Positions 33,762-46,480 are shown, numbered from the stretch's first letter. The stretch: DNA of 64,000 bases from Phaeosaccion multiseriatum (GCA_965112735.1 OZ218962.1:1674001-1738000), one strand, 5' to 3'. The notes: generated from the letters alone by a model not told the origin. Numbers and translations: made by a program.

Positions 33762-36700
33762 ATGGGCGTCCTTGGTAGTAGGGGGATCGAGTGCCCTCTC
33801 GTCCTGCTGCTGCTAGCGCTGCTGTTGGTGGCCACGGTAAAGGCCCATTGCCCGAACTTTTGTAGTGGGCATGGAGAGTGCGACGCCAACAATGTGTGCA
33901 ATTGTGAGGATCAGTGGGGCTTTGCGCCAGACTGCTCTCTGGCGCAGTGCCCGTCGGCTGCGTCATGGAGCGGCAAAGCCTACGCCGAGAACGAAGGCCA
34001 CTCGGTAATGGAGTGCAGCAACATTGGAACGTGCGATCGCAAAACCGGAGAGTGCGCCTGTCCACCAGGCTTCACGGGGCAGGCTTGTCAGCGCCTCTCT
34101 TGTCCCAACGACTGTTCCGGCAAGGGCTTGTGTGCATCACTAGAGCAGGCAGCCGAATTCTACGGATATGACTCGTCCGGGGTCGGAAACTACGATTACA
34201 CCACCTGGGATGCAGACGTGTCCACCATGTGTATCTGCGATATGGGCTTTGCCGGGGCAGACTGCTCCATTCGGCTTTGTCCCAAGGGAGACGATCCCGT
34301 CACCACCACGCAGGAGTTTAAAACCCTCCAGATGACCACCAATGCCACGGCAGGAGCTATGGAAGGACTCTTCTTGCTCACGTTCCAGGGCGAGAGCTTC
34401 ACCTTCAACGCCAATGCCTCTCTCTTCACTGCCGCCGATTGCGAGGATGCATGGAGAGGGCTGGAGAACGTCGAGGAGGTGACTTGTACCCGAGGGGAGA
34501 TTGACAACTCCACATTCGGAGCGACGTACACCATTGGTAGGTTCCTCTTCTCCTTTTCCCTAGCTGGAACCAAATGCGCAGCTCCCTGAGCCCTTCCCCC
34601 TTCCCGGCCCTTTCCCTCCCTCTTTGCCCTCAATACAACGACTCGCCCCTGCCAACGCTTCGAAAAAGCCATTGAGCAATGGCCGACACTGCCATATCAA
34701 AACAATATCTTCAATCACGACGGAGACCCTCCCCTCAGCTCCCTCGCTTGCGACACGTCGAACGTCACCGGCACCGGCGTGCAGTGCGCCTTTTCGAATG
34801 TGTATGACTCAGGCAACATCCGAGGTGAGTGGGTAAAGTGTCTTGCTTTTGCTTGCATCTCGCCAATCTTCTTCTCCCTGACGATTGACACTTCGTCCCC
34901 CCGATCCCCATCCCCCCTCCCCCCCCTAGAGTACGACTTCTGCTCACGGCGGGGCATTTGCGACTTCGACACAGGCCAGTGCTCCTGCTACCTCGGCTTC
35001 GGAGAAGCCAACTGCGGCACTGCCGAGGACTCCATCTATGGAAACGGTGACGTGGACATCTTACTCCTCGACGCGCAACAGACTGGCTTCACTGGTGCGT
35101 TCCGCTACCGGTGTAGACTGCCCTCCCTCCACCCCGCCCCTGATGAATGCCAATGCCTCTGTACCGCTCCCCCCCAACACACACTCCCTCTCAGGGAATA
35201 TGCTTCACTTCCAGACTACCGCAGAGGCAAGCAATGACTTCAATATCATTAAGGCGCAGTCAAGCGATGAGAACACGCTCATTGTCAAGGGGTCTGGCGA
35301 CATACGAATGCACAAAGGCGGTCTCACGATCGACGAGGGGGGGGAGACGATCACTGCTGGGGGCCTAACCATCACCGCAGGAGGTGAAACAATCACCTCG
35401 GGAGGTCTGACAATCACGGCAGGGGGCGAAACAATCACGACGGACGGCTTGACCATCGTGGGTGGAGGTGCCACGATTGAGAGCGGAGGATTGACCATAG
35501 AGCTCCACGGGGAGACCATTGAGAGCGGCGACTTGGTGCTGGATGCCGGCTCTATCACAGCCGCCAGTGGAGCACTGTATATCGATGGCATCACGAGCAC
35601 GGATCTCGTGGAAGTGACGGCCGGAGGGCTGGATGTCAGAGGGGGCGCCACAATCGAGTCTGGAGGCTTGTACGTCACTGCGGCGGGCCAAACCATCGCT
35701 TCCGGCGACCTCACGTTGGCCTTGGGGGACATTATGCTGACCGAAGGCTCTATCACAGCGAGCGCAGGAGACCTGGTGCTTGTGGCAGGCTCCATCACCG
35801 CCACGGCAGGCAACCTGGTGATGACGGAGGGTGATGTCATGATGACACAAGGCTCCATCACAGCGAGCGCAGGAGACCTGGTGCTTGTGGCAGGCTCCAT
35901 CACCGCCACGGCAGGCAACCTGGTGATGACGGAGGGGGATGTGATTGTGACGGCTGGAGACGTGTCGGTGACGGCTGGAGACGTGTCACTGGCGGCTGGC
36001 AATGTGCTGCTGACCGAAGGCTCTATCACCGCGAGCGCAGGCGACCTGGTGCTTGTGGCCGGCTCCATCACCGCTACGGCAGGCAACCTGGTGATGACGG
36101 AGGGGGATGTGATTGTGACGGCTGGAGACGTGTCGGTGACAGCTGGAGACGTGTCATTGGCGGCTGGCAATGTGCTGCTGACCGAAGGCTCTATCACCGC
36201 GAGCGCAGGCGACCTGGTGCTTGTGGCCGGCTCCATCACCGCTACGGCAGGCAACCTGGTGATGACGGAGGGGGATGTGATTGTGACGGCTGGAGATGTG
36301 TCATTGGCGGCTGGCAATGTGCTGCTGACCGAAGGCTCTATCACAGCGAGCGCAGGAGACCTGGTGCTTGTGGCCGGCTCCATCACCGCCACGGCAGGCA
36401 ACCTGGTTATGACGGAGGGTGATGTGATTGTGACGGCTGGAGATGTGTCACTGGCAACTGGCAATGTGCTGCTGACCGAAGGCTCCATCACCGCGAGCGC
36501 AGGCGACCTGGTGCTTGTGGCCGGCTCCATCACCGCTACAGCAGGCAACCTGGTGATGACGGAGGGGGATGTGATTGTGACGGCTGGAGACGTGTCGGTG
36601 ACAGCTGGAGACGTGTCTCTGGCGGCTGGCAATGTGCTGCTGACCGAAGGCTCCATCACCGCGAGCGCAGGAGACCTGGTGCTCGTGGCCGGCTCCATCA

Positions 36701-39700
36701 CCGCCACAGCAGGCAACCTGGTGATGACGGAGGGTGATGTGATTGTGACGGCTGGAGACGTGTCACTGGCGGCTGGCAATGTGCTGCTGACCGAAGGCTC
36801 TATCACCGCGAGCGCAGGCGACCTGGTGCTGGTGGCCGGCTCCATCACTGCAACAGCAGGCGACCTGATTATGACGGAGGGTGATGTGATTGTGACGGCT
36901 GGAGACGTGTCGGTAACGGCTGGAGACGTGTCTCTGGCGGCTGGCAATGTGCTGCTGACCGAAGGCTCTATCACCGCGAGCGCAGGAGACCTGGTGCTGG
37001 TGGCCGGCTCCATCACCGCTACGGCAGGCAACCTGGTGATGACGGAGGGTGATGTGATTGTGACGGCCGGAGACGTGTCACTGGCGGCTGGCAATGTGCT
37101 GCTGACCGAAGGCTCCATCACCGCGAGTGCAGGCGACCTGGTGCTTGTGGCAGGCTCGATCACCGCCACGGCAGGCAACCTGGTGATGATGGAGGGCGAC
37201 ATCCTTATTGGTGCCGGAGACATTTCTTTAGATGTAGGCAATGTGCTGCTGACCGAAGGCTCTATCACCGCGAGCGCAGGCGACCTGGTACTTGTAGCCG
37301 GCTCGATCACCGCCACAGCAGGCAACCTGGTGATGACGGAGGGTGATGTGATTGTGGCGGCTGGAGACGTGTCGCTGACGGCTGGAGACGTGTCATTGGC
37401 GGCTGGCAATGTGCTGCTGACCGAAGGCTCCATCACCGCGAGCGCAGGAGACCTGGTGCTTGTGGCCGGCTCCATCACCGCCACGGCAGGCAACCTGGTG
37501 ATGACGGAGGGTGATGTGATTGTGACGGCTGGAGACGTGTCACTGGCGGCTGGCAATGTGCTGCTGACCGAAGGCTCTATCACCGCGAGCGCAGGCGACC
37601 TGGTGCTGGTGGCAGGCTCCATCACCGCCACAGCAGGCAACCTGGTGATGACGGAGGGGGATGTGATTGTGACGGCTGGCGACGTGTCGGTGACAGCTGG
37701 AGACGTGTCTCTGGCGGCTGGCAATGTGCTGCTGACCGAAGGCTCTATCACCGCGAGCGCAGGCGACCTGGTGCTGGTGGCCGGCTCCATCACCGCTACA
37801 GCAGGCAACCTGGTGATGACGGAGGGGGATGTGATTGTGACGGCTGGCGACGTGTCGGTGACAGCTGGAGACGTGTCTTTGGCGGCTGGCAATGTGCTGC
37901 TGACCGAAGGCTCTATCACCGCGAGCGCAGGCGACCTGGTGCTCGTGGCCGGCTCCATCACCGCCACGGCTGGCAACCTGGTGATGACGGAGGGTGATGT
38001 GATTGTGACGGCTGGCGACGTGTCACTGGCGGCTGGCAATGTGCTGCTGACCGAAGGCTCCATCACCGCGAGCGCAGGCGACCTGGTGCTTGTGGCAGGC
38101 TCCATCACCGCTACAGCAGGCAACCTGGTGATGACGGAGGGTGATGTGATTGTGACGGCTGGAGACGTGTCACTGGCGGCTGGAGACGTGTCGGTGGCAA
38201 CTGGCAATGTGCTGCTGACCGAAGGCTCTATCACCGCGAGCGCAGGCGACCTGGTGCTGGTGGCCGGCTCCATCACCGCCACGGCAGGCAACCTGGTGAT
38301 GACGGAGGGTGATGTGATTGTGACGGCTGGAGACGTGTCATTGGCGGCTGGCAATGTGCTGCTGACCGAAGGCTCTATCACCGCGAGCGCAGGCGACCTG
38401 GTGCTTGTAGCCGGCTCCATCATCGCCACGGCAGGCAACCTGGTGATGACGGAGGGTGATGTGATTGTGACGGCTGGAGACGTGTCGGTGACAGCTGGAG
38501 ACGTGTCATTGGCGGCTGGCAATGTGCTGCTGACCGAAGGCTCCATCACCGCGAGCGCAGGAGACCTGGTGCTTGTGGCAGGCTCGATCACCGCCACGGC
38601 AGGGAACCTGGTGATGACGGAGGGTGATGTGATTGTGACAGCTGGAGACGTGTCATTGGCGGCTGGCAATGTGCTGCTGACCGAAGGCTCTATCACCGCG
38701 AGCGCAGGCGACCTGGTGCTGGCGGCCGGCTCCATCACTGCTACGGCAGGCAACCTGGTGATGACGGAGGGGGATGTGATTGTGACGGCTGGCGACGTGT
38801 CGGTCACGGCTGGAGACGTGTCTCTGGCGGCTGGCAATGTGCTGCTGACCGAAGGCTCTATCACCGCGAGCGCAGGCGACCTGGTGCTTGTGGCCGGCTC
38901 CATCACCGCCACGGCAGGCAACCTGGTGATGACGGAGGGTGATGTGATTGTGACGGCTGGCGACGTGTCGGTCACGGCTGGAGACGTGTCTCTGGCGGCT
39001 GGCAATGTGCTGCTGACCGAAGGCTCTATCACCGCGAGCGCAGGCGACCTGGTGCTTGTAGCCGGCTCCATCACCGCCACGGCAGGCAACCTGGTGGTGA
39101 CGGAGGGGGATGTGATTGTGACGGCTGGAGACGTGTCGGTGACAGCTGGAGACGTGTCATTGGCGGCTGGCAGTGTGCTGCTGACCGAAGGCTCCATCAC
39201 CGCGAGCGCAGGAGACCTGGTGCTTGTGGCAGGCTCGATCACCGCCACGGCAGGCAACCTGGTGATGACGGAGGGTGATGTGATTGTGACGGCTGGCGAC
39301 GTGTCGGTCACGGCTGGAGACGTGTCTCTGGCGGCTGGCAATGTGCTGCTGACCGAAGGCTCTATCACCGCGAGCGCAGGCGACCTGGTGCTGGCGGCCG
39401 GCTCCATCACTGCTACGGCAGGCAACCTGGTGATGACGGAGGGGGATGTGATTGTGACGGCTGGAGACGTGTCATTGGCGGCTGGCAATGTGCTGCTGAC
39501 CGAAGGCTCTATCACCGCGAGCGCAGGCGACCTGGTGCTTGTGGCAGGCTCTATCACCGCCACGGCAGGCAACCTGGTGATGACGGAGGGTGATGTGATT
39601 GTGACGGCTGGAGACCTGTCGGTAACGGCTGGAGACGTGTCACTGGCGGCTGGCAATGTGCTGCTGACCGAAGGCTCTATCACCGCGAGCGCAGGAGACT

Positions 39701-42700
39701 TGGTGCTTGTGGCCGGCTCCATCACCGCCACAGCAGGCAACCTGGTGATGATGGAGGGCGACATTCTTATTGGTGCCGGAGACGTTTCTTTGGATGTAGG
39801 CAATGTGCTGCTGACCGAAGGCTCTATCACCGCGAGCGCAGGCGACCTGGTGCTTGTGGCCGGCTCCATCACCGCCACGGCAGGCAACCTGGTGATGACG
39901 GAGGGGGATGTGATTGTGACGGCTGGAGACGTGTCACTGGCGGCTGGCAATGTGCTGCTGACCGAAGGCTCTATCACCGCGAGCGCAGGAGACCTGGTGC
40001 TTGTGGCCGGCTCCATCACCGCCACAGCAGGCAACCTGGTGATGACGGAGGGTGATGTGATTGTAACGGCTGGAGACGTGTCACTGGCGGCTGGCAATGT
40101 GCTGCTGACCGAAGGCTCCATCACCGCGAGCGCAGGAGACCTGGTGCTCGTGGCCGGCTCCATCACCGCCACAGCAGGCAACCTGGTGATGACGGAGGGT
40201 GATGTGGTTGTGGCGGCCGGTGATGTGTCGGTGACGGCTGGAGACGTGTCACTGGCGGCTGGCAATGTGCTGCTGACCGAAGGCTCTATCACCTCGAGCG
40301 CAGGAGACCTGGTGCTTGTGGCAGGCTCCATCACCGCCACGGCAGGTGACCTGGTGATGACGGAGGGTGATGTGATTGTGACGGCTGGAGACGTGTCGGT
40401 AACGGCCGGAGACGTGTCACTGGCGGCTGGCAATGTGCTGCTGACCGAAGGCTCTATCACCGCGAGCGCAGGAGACCTGGTGCTTGTGGCCGGCTCCATC
40501 ACCGCCACGGCTGGCAACCTAGTGATGACGGAGGGTGATGTGATTGTGGCTGCCGGCGAAGTGACGGTATCGGCTGGAGACGTGTCACTGGCGGCTGGCA
40601 ATGTGCTGCTGACCGAAGGCTCCATCACCGCGAGCGCAGGCGACCTGGTGCTGGTGGCAGGCTCGATCACTGCTACAGCAGGCAACCTGGTGATGACGGA
40701 GGGTGATGTGATTGTGACGGCTGGAGACGTGTCGGTGACAGCTGGAGACGTGTCATTGGCGGCTGGCAATGTGCTGCTGACCGAAGGCTCTATCACCGCG
40801 AGCGCAGGAGACCTGGTGCTTGTGGCAGGCTCCATCACCGCCACGGCAGGCAACCTGGTGATGACGGAGGGTGATGTGATTGTAACGGCTGGAGATATGT
40901 CACTGGCGGCTGGCAATGTGCTGCTGACCGAAGGCTCTATCACCGCGAGCGCAGGAGACCTGGTGCTTGTGGCCGGCTCCATCACCGCCACAGCAGGCAA
41001 CCTGGTGATGACGGAGGGTAATGTGATTGTGACGGCTGGAGACGTGTCACTGGCGGCTGGCAATGTGCTGCTGACCGAAGGCTCTATCACCGCGAGCGCA
41101 GGAGACCTGGTGCTTGTGGCAGGCTCCATCACCGCCACGGCAGGCAACCTGGTGATGACGGAGGGTGATGTGATTGTAACGGCTGGAGATATGTCATTGG
41201 CGGCTGGCAATGTGCTGCTGACCGAAGGCTCTATCACCGCGAGCGCAGGAGACCTGGTGCTTGTGGCCGGCTCCATCACCGCCACGGCAGGCAACCTGGT
41301 GATGACGGAGGGTGATGTGATTGTGACGGCTGGCGACGTGTCACTGGCGGCTGGCAATGTGCTGCTGACCGAAGGCTCCATCACCGCGAGCGCAGGCGAC
41401 CTGGTACTTGTGGCCGGCTCCATCACCGCTACGGCAGGCAACCTGGTGATGACGGAGGGTGATGTGATTGTGACGGCTGGAGACGTGTCGGTGACAGCTG
41501 GAGACGTGTCATTGGCGGCTGGCAATGTGCTGCTGACCGAAGGCTCCATCACCGCGAGCGCAGGAGACCTGGTGCTTGTGGCCGGCTCCATCACCGCCAC
41601 GGCAGGCAACCTGGTGATGACGGAGGGTGATGTGATTGTGACGGCTGGAGACGTGTCATTGGCGGCTGGCAATGTGCTGCTGACCGAAGGCTCCATCACC
41701 GCGAGCGCAGGAGACCTGGTGCTCGTGGCCGGCTCCATCACTGCTACGGCAGGCAACCTGGTGATGACGGAGGGTGATGTGATTGTGACGGCTGGAGACG
41801 TGTCACTGGCGGCTGGCAATGTGCTGCTGACCGAAGGCTCCATCACCGCGAGCGCAGGCGACCTGGTACTTGTGGCCGGCTCCATCACCGCTACGGCAGG
41901 CAACCTGGTGATGACGGAGGGTGATGTGATTGTGACGGCTGGAGACGTGTCGGTGACAGCTGGAGACGTGTCATTGGCGGCTGGCAATGTGCTGCTGACC
42001 GAAGGCTCCATCACCGCGAGCGCAGGAGACCTGGTGCTTGTGGCCGGCTCCATCACCGCCACGGCAGGCAACCTGGTGATGACGGAGGGTGATGTGATTG
42101 TGACGGCTGGAGACGTGTCATTGGCGGCTGGCAATGTGCTGCTGACCGAAGGCTCTATCACCGCGAGCGCAGGCGACCTGGTGCTGGTGGCAGGCTCGAT
42201 CACTGCTACAGCAGGCAACCTGGTGATGACGGAGGGTAATGTGATTGTGACGGCTGGAGACGTGTCACTGGCAACTGGCAATGTGCTGCTGACCGAAGGC
42301 TCCATCACCGCGAGCGCAGGAGACCTGGTGCTCGTGGCCGGCTCCATCACCGCTACAGCAGGCAACCTGGTGATGACGGAGGGTGATGTGATTGTGACGG
42401 CTGGCGACGTGTCGGTAACGGCTGGAGACGTGTCACTGGCGGCTGGCAATGTGCTGCTGACCGAAGGCTCCATCACCGCGAGCGCAGGAGACCTGGTGCT
42501 TGTGGCAGGCTCCATCACCGCCACGGCAGGCAACCTGGTGATGACGGAGGGTGATGTCATCATGACACAAGGCTCCATCACAGCGAGTGCAGGAGACTTG
42601 GTGCTTGTGGCAGGGTCCATCACTGCCACAGCAGGGGACTTGGTGATGACGGCAGGCTCCATCACTGCATCAGCGGGTGACGTGACGGCAGTGAGCTTCG

Positions 42701-43245
42701 TGACGGCATCGGACCGGCGCCTGAAGGTTGCCGTAGTCCCCTTGGAGGGGACTCTACAGGAGCTGCTGCGGCTCAAAGGCGTCAGCTTCCAGTGGAAACC
42801 CGACACTCCTGGGTACCTGTCCAAGGGCGATGTGACGCAGTTGGGCTTCGTGGCCCAGGAAGTGCTGGAGGTGTTTCCGCTGCTGGTGCAGGAGCCGTCG
42901 ACCCCGGACGGGCACCTGAGCGTGAACTATCCGGGCTTCGTACCGCTGTTAGTGGAGAGCGTCAAGGATTTGCACGCGCTGAGCTGCGCCCGCGACGACG
43001 CTCTATCGGAGGCGCAGGCTCAGGCAGCGGAGCAGGGGCGACAACTAGAGAGGCAGGGGGGCCAATTAGAGAGGCAGGGGGCCCAATTAGAGAGACAGGG
43101 GGCCCAAGTCGAGAGACAGGCGGCCCAGCTCGAAGCCTACGCGGCCCAAGTGGAGCACTTAAAGGCGCAGATGGCGTCGTTGGAGCAGTCCTTGGAGGCT
43201 CTTCTCACCACCGCTGAGCTCCGAAACTCTCGGCCGACACAATAA
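33762..43245 (+). CDS. Giant secreted EGF-like / heptad-repeat protein with C-terminal S74 chaperone
   Basis: Four exons: 33762-34536, 34669-34824, 34930-35094 and 35195-43245, for 3048 aa. A signal peptide (hydrophobic core LVLLLLALLLVATVKA) is followed by tenascin-like EGF modules (CPNFCSGHGECDANN, CPPGFTGQAC, CPNDCSGKGLC, CSRRGICDFDTGQCSCYLGF) of the kind seen in heterokont surface and mastigoneme proteins. From about residue 405 to 2855 the chain is about 350 seven-residue units such as SITASAG, DLVLVAG and NLVMTEG. Then comes a peptidase S74 domain: FVTASDRRLK with predicted cleavage before Ser2871, GFVAQEVLEVFPLLV and NYPGFVPLLVESVKDL. A coiled-coil tail of QLERQGA-type heptads ends the protein. 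In phage fibres and MYRF, S74 domains trimerise the chain and then cut themselves off. An extracellular trimeric fibre, perhaps a flagellar hair component, is inferred. Confidence 0.88.
35313..42660 (+). repeat. Coding tandem array of seven-codon units in 147/168-bp higher-order repeats
   Basis: The first about 60 units are diverse (GGLTITA, GGETITS, GATIESG). From about 35737 the array becomes highly homogeneous: about 43 blocks each starting GTGCTGCTGACCGAAGG, made of seven or eight 21-bp units (147 or 168 bp). Length differences come from presence or absence of DVSVTAG units. Two blocks carry the rare DILIGAGD variant (about 37195 and about 39755), showing duplication of a segment about 2.56 kb long. 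All changes are multiples of 21 bp, so the frame is kept. Confidence 0.95.
42709..43245 (+). other. Predicted releasable S74 chaperone fragment
   Basis: From the Ser codon at 42709 (residue 2871) to the stop, 178 aa. It has the S74 signature SDRRLK, a GFVAQEV motif, and a final helix with seven-residue QLERQGA repeats suited to a coiled coil. Autocleavage would free this piece from the fibre. Confidence 0.75.
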
Positions 43246-43511
43246 TGCTACAATGTAGAGCACTGTAAATTTTGCTACAATGTACTGTAGAAAGGGACTG
43301 AAAAGGTTCTTCCCTTGACGCTTTTGGTAAAGAAAAATGCTAATGAACTGAAACTGGTGCGATTGGCCTGGGAGGCAGCAGGAACGGCGGCAATCAACAC
43401 AACAACAACAACAGCAAATAGCACAAGCATACAGGAGAGGCAGTGAAGCAGCAGCAAATCTCAGGAGCAGCGGATTGTTTGGCCTCTTAACCCTTCTGCG
43501 CCTTTTTTACA
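43246..43511. promoter_or_regulatory. S74 gene 3' flank and GAR1 promoter
   Basis: It contains two GCTACAATGTA strings (about 43244 and 43275), GGACTGAAAAGG (43296-43307) and the doubled motif GAACTGAAACTGG (43345-43357), about 155 bp before the GAR1 start. A similar GCTACAATGTA is near 13640. Confidence 0.45.
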
Positions 43512-44634
43512 ATGAGTCGACCACCTCCTCGGGGCCGAGGAGGGGGCTTCCGGTAAGAGGACGATACGGAATGGGAGAGAAGGAAAGGAAGATTTTCTTA
43601 CCCGCCATATATATCATCCCTTGTTCCTTCTCTCTCTCCCTCCCCGTGTCGACCGAGAGCAGGGGCGGCATGCGAGGGGGAAGAGGCGGCAGGGGGGGCA
43701 GAGGAGGAGGGCGCTTCTCAGATGGACCTCCGAGCGAAGTGGTCGGTGAGTGTGACGAGCTATGACGAGTTGATGCAATGCCACAATACTGCAGGTTGTG
43801 CACGTGCTCTTTATTGATGTACGCCTGTTCCAATATCTTCTCGCGTCTCGTCTCATGCAGAGCTCGGTGTCTTCGTTCACTCATGCGAAGGAGAAATGGT
43901 GTGCAAGGTAAGCAAAGCCCCTCAAGAACGTGCGAGAAGCGAATAGAGTTAAGGTGGACGGGAGGGAGTGGGAGCGGAAGACTTGTTTGTTGCATGGCAT
44001 TGCCCACATGTCTAGCATAATGGTGGCTTCCCTCAGTCGACCCATTTTCTCTCCACTCGCCTGCGTACATAGTATCCGAGGTGGTACCTCTCTTGTTCAA
44101 ACTGAAGTCAATGTCTCTTCTCTTGGCCTTGATATTAGTTTCGCATCTCCTCTCCTCCTCACCCACCCCCCCCCCCCCCCGCCCTCCACTCCTGCGCTGC
44201 TGCTGCTCCCCACTCTTCAGTTGACAAATACAATGGTGCCGTACTTCAACGCAGGGACATTTCTGCAAAACAAGACGCAAATAGGCCAGGTTGACGAGAT
44301 TATGGGGCCCATCAATGAGGTGTTCTTCACAGTCAAGCCGAACAATGGGGTCAACCCCACGTCCTTCCAGTCCGGGGATAAAGTGTACATTGGGACTGAC
44401 AAGCTATTACCAATGTCGAGGTTCACCAACCCCGGCAGGGGAGACTCTGGAGGGCGCGGAGGCGGGAGAGGAGGGCGAGGAGACAGAGGAAGAGGCAGGG
44501 GAGGAGGCCGAGGAGGGGGGCGAGGAGGATTTGGGGGAAGAGGAGGGGGGAGGGGAGGCAGAGGAGGCTTTGGCGGCGGGGGGAGGTTCGGAGGGCGCGG
44601 GGGAGGGAGGGGAGGCGGACGGGGCAGGTTTTAG
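43512..44634 (+). CDS. GAR1: H/ACA ribonucleoprotein subunit GAR1
   Basis: Binds dyskerin in H/ACA snoRNPs and helps substrate turnover in the nucleolus. Exons: 43512-43552, 43663-43745, 43861-43907 and 44221-44634, for 194 aa. A short N-terminal RGG region (MSRPPPRGRGGGFR, RGGMRGGRGGRG) and a long C-terminal one flank the conserved core: LGVFVHSCEGEMVCKLT, VPYFNAGTFLQNKTQIGQVD, EIMGPINEVFFTVKP and SFQSGDKVYIGTDKLLPM. Core and both glycine/arginine-rich arms match the eukaryotic GAR1 layout. The last intron (43908-44220) ends in a poly-C tract and a CTG run before the acceptor. Confidence 0.96.
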
Positions 44635-44767
44635 GGTAGGTAGTGCAAGGTAAAAAAGAGGGGAAAAAATTGAGCCTTGTTTGATGGCTATAGCCACCCT
44701 TCGGCCCCATGCACGCCTAGCGGTTTTGCTCTAGGCCGCTAGGCCGCTCGGCCTTCGGCCGATCTAG

Positions 44768-44999
44768 GCCTAGGCCGCCACTTTTCAGTCCTAGGCGGCC
44801 TCTACAGTTGTAGCCCGCCTCTAGGCAGCCTCCCAGTGACCGTGGGCGCGTGCGTGGTGCCGCCCAGCCAGTGGGTAGCAGCACACCTGTAGTTAGGCCT
44901 GCACTCCTCGTAGGGCCAGCGAGGCGTCAGAGACAACACGAACCAAGCCTACTCCTCACTTCCAATCCCATGCAATCTGGGCACTCCCACCGTCCGCCT
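44768..44999 (+). repeat. Dispersed repeat, copy 1
   Basis: Matches 56301-56549 in reverse orientation at high identity. Shared blocks include CTTTTCAGTCCTAGGC, AGGCAGCCTCCCAGTGACCG, GCCCAGCCAGTGGGTAGCAG and GGCACTCCCACCGTCCGCC. No ORF, TIR or target duplication was found. It lies between GAR1 and the ArfGAP gene, so a SINE-like or structured non-coding repeat is possible. Confidence 0.75.
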
Positions 45000-45065
45000 A
45001 GTTGGCTGGCGTCTGCCCTTGGGTCGCGGGTTGGTGGATGGGTTTTTTTTTTGTGAGACCTAAAA

Positions 45066-45084
45066 TTGAAACGGAAACTGAGGG
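45066..45084 (+). promoter_or_regulatory. GAAAC-type double motif upstream of the ArfGAP gene
   Basis: TTGAAACGGAAACTGAGGG lies about 43-61 bp before the start codon. It contains two GAAAC cores spaced 7 bp apart, as in the TPI motif. Confidence 0.45.
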
Positions 45085-45126
45085 ATTCCCCACGAATTAG
45101 GGAGGAAGGGGAGTAGAAACAGTACG

Positions 45127-46449
45127 ATGCAGAGCCGCAAGAGCCGAGGGCCGGAGAACCCGGAGAAGGTTCTGAGAGCATGCCAACGCAAAGTGGAAAA
45201 CAAGCAGTGCGCAGATTGCCTGGAACGGCTGCCTCAGGTGGGACACACGGGGGAAGAAAATGCCACTTTGTTGATGAACCGAGAACTCAACTTCTCCTCC
45301 TCCTGCTGCTGCTTCTTCTGCTCACACCCACTCCTCAGAACTGTGTTATCAACTTCTCGACGTTTGTGTGTACTACGTGTGCCGGCATTCATCGAGAGTT
45401 CAACCATCGAGTCAAGGTGAGACAGTGAGAATGTTGGTAAGAGGGGAGTGCTCTTCGCTTCCTTCGCCTCAAGGGGTCCCGCGCCTCTTGTACTTATCCT
45501 CTCTCTTTCCCCGTGTCGCAGGGCATTTCGCTCTCGAATTTCACAGAGGATGAGGTGAAGGCGATGAAGAAAGGGGGCAATGCCGCGGCAGAACTGTGCT
45601 TCTTGGCCCGCTATGACGAGCGGCACGACATTGCGAAGCCGGGGGCCAGCGCCAATGCCCGGGAAAGGCGAGATTACATCAGAATGAAGTATGTGGACCG
45701 ACGGTGGTACGGTGATCCAGACGCCCCTTCCACCCCCGGAGGCAGCAGCGGCAGCACGGGTGGTGCGAATAGGAGCAAGGAGGGGGAGAAGGAGCAAAGA
45801 AAGACAAGCAGACGCCGCGCTAACAGCGGCAGTAATGGGGCAGGAGTAGGCTCGAGCTCAAGCTCTGTTAAGCCGCTGGCGAAGGCGAGTCCCAGCCCGC
45901 AGGCCGGAGGGGGTGTAGATCTGCTGGACCTCCTGTCCGGTGGCCCCCCCACCCCCACGCCTGTGCAACCTGTTAATCCTGTCGCTGTCGCGGCAGTAGG
46001 AGGCGGCGGCGTAGACTCCGGCTGGCAAGCTTTTGGTGCCGCTCTCCCCGTCGCACCACAGCCGCAGCAGCTGCAGCAACAACCGCCCCAGCAGCAGCAG
46101 CAGAGCAGTTTTGGCTTGGGACTAGCCCCTCCTCCCCCTCCTCCCAATTACTCACGGCAGCATCAAGCCCATCTGCAGCAGCCACAACAGCAGCCGCAGC
46201 CTGTGGAGCAGCAGCAACAGCTCTTTGGGGGTTTCCAGCAGCACCAGCCTCACTTTCCTCAGCAGCAGCAGCAGCAGCAGCAGCAAGAGCAGCCACAACA
46301 GCAGTCGTTTGGTGCCTTTCAGCAGCACGGACAGCCGCCGCAGCAAGTCCCGCAGCCGCAGCAGCAGTCCTTTGGCGCCTTCCAGCAGCACGGGCAGCCA
46401 CAGCAAACTCCGCAGCCCTTCGCGGCGTTCCAGCAAGTGCCACAACAGC

Positions 46450-46480
<31 letters not shown>

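Noticed and set aside
35737-42560. CRISPR-like regular repeats
   Set aside because: Units are coding, without unique spacers, and the sequence is eukaryotic.
35205-42824. Antisense open frame of about 2539 codons opposite the repeat array
   Set aside because: It stays open only because the 21-bp repeat lacks stops on that strand. It has no domain and mirrors the sense repeat exactly.
43660-44634. RGG-rich region as a generic RNA-binding protein
   Set aside because: The core between the arms is specifically GAR1.
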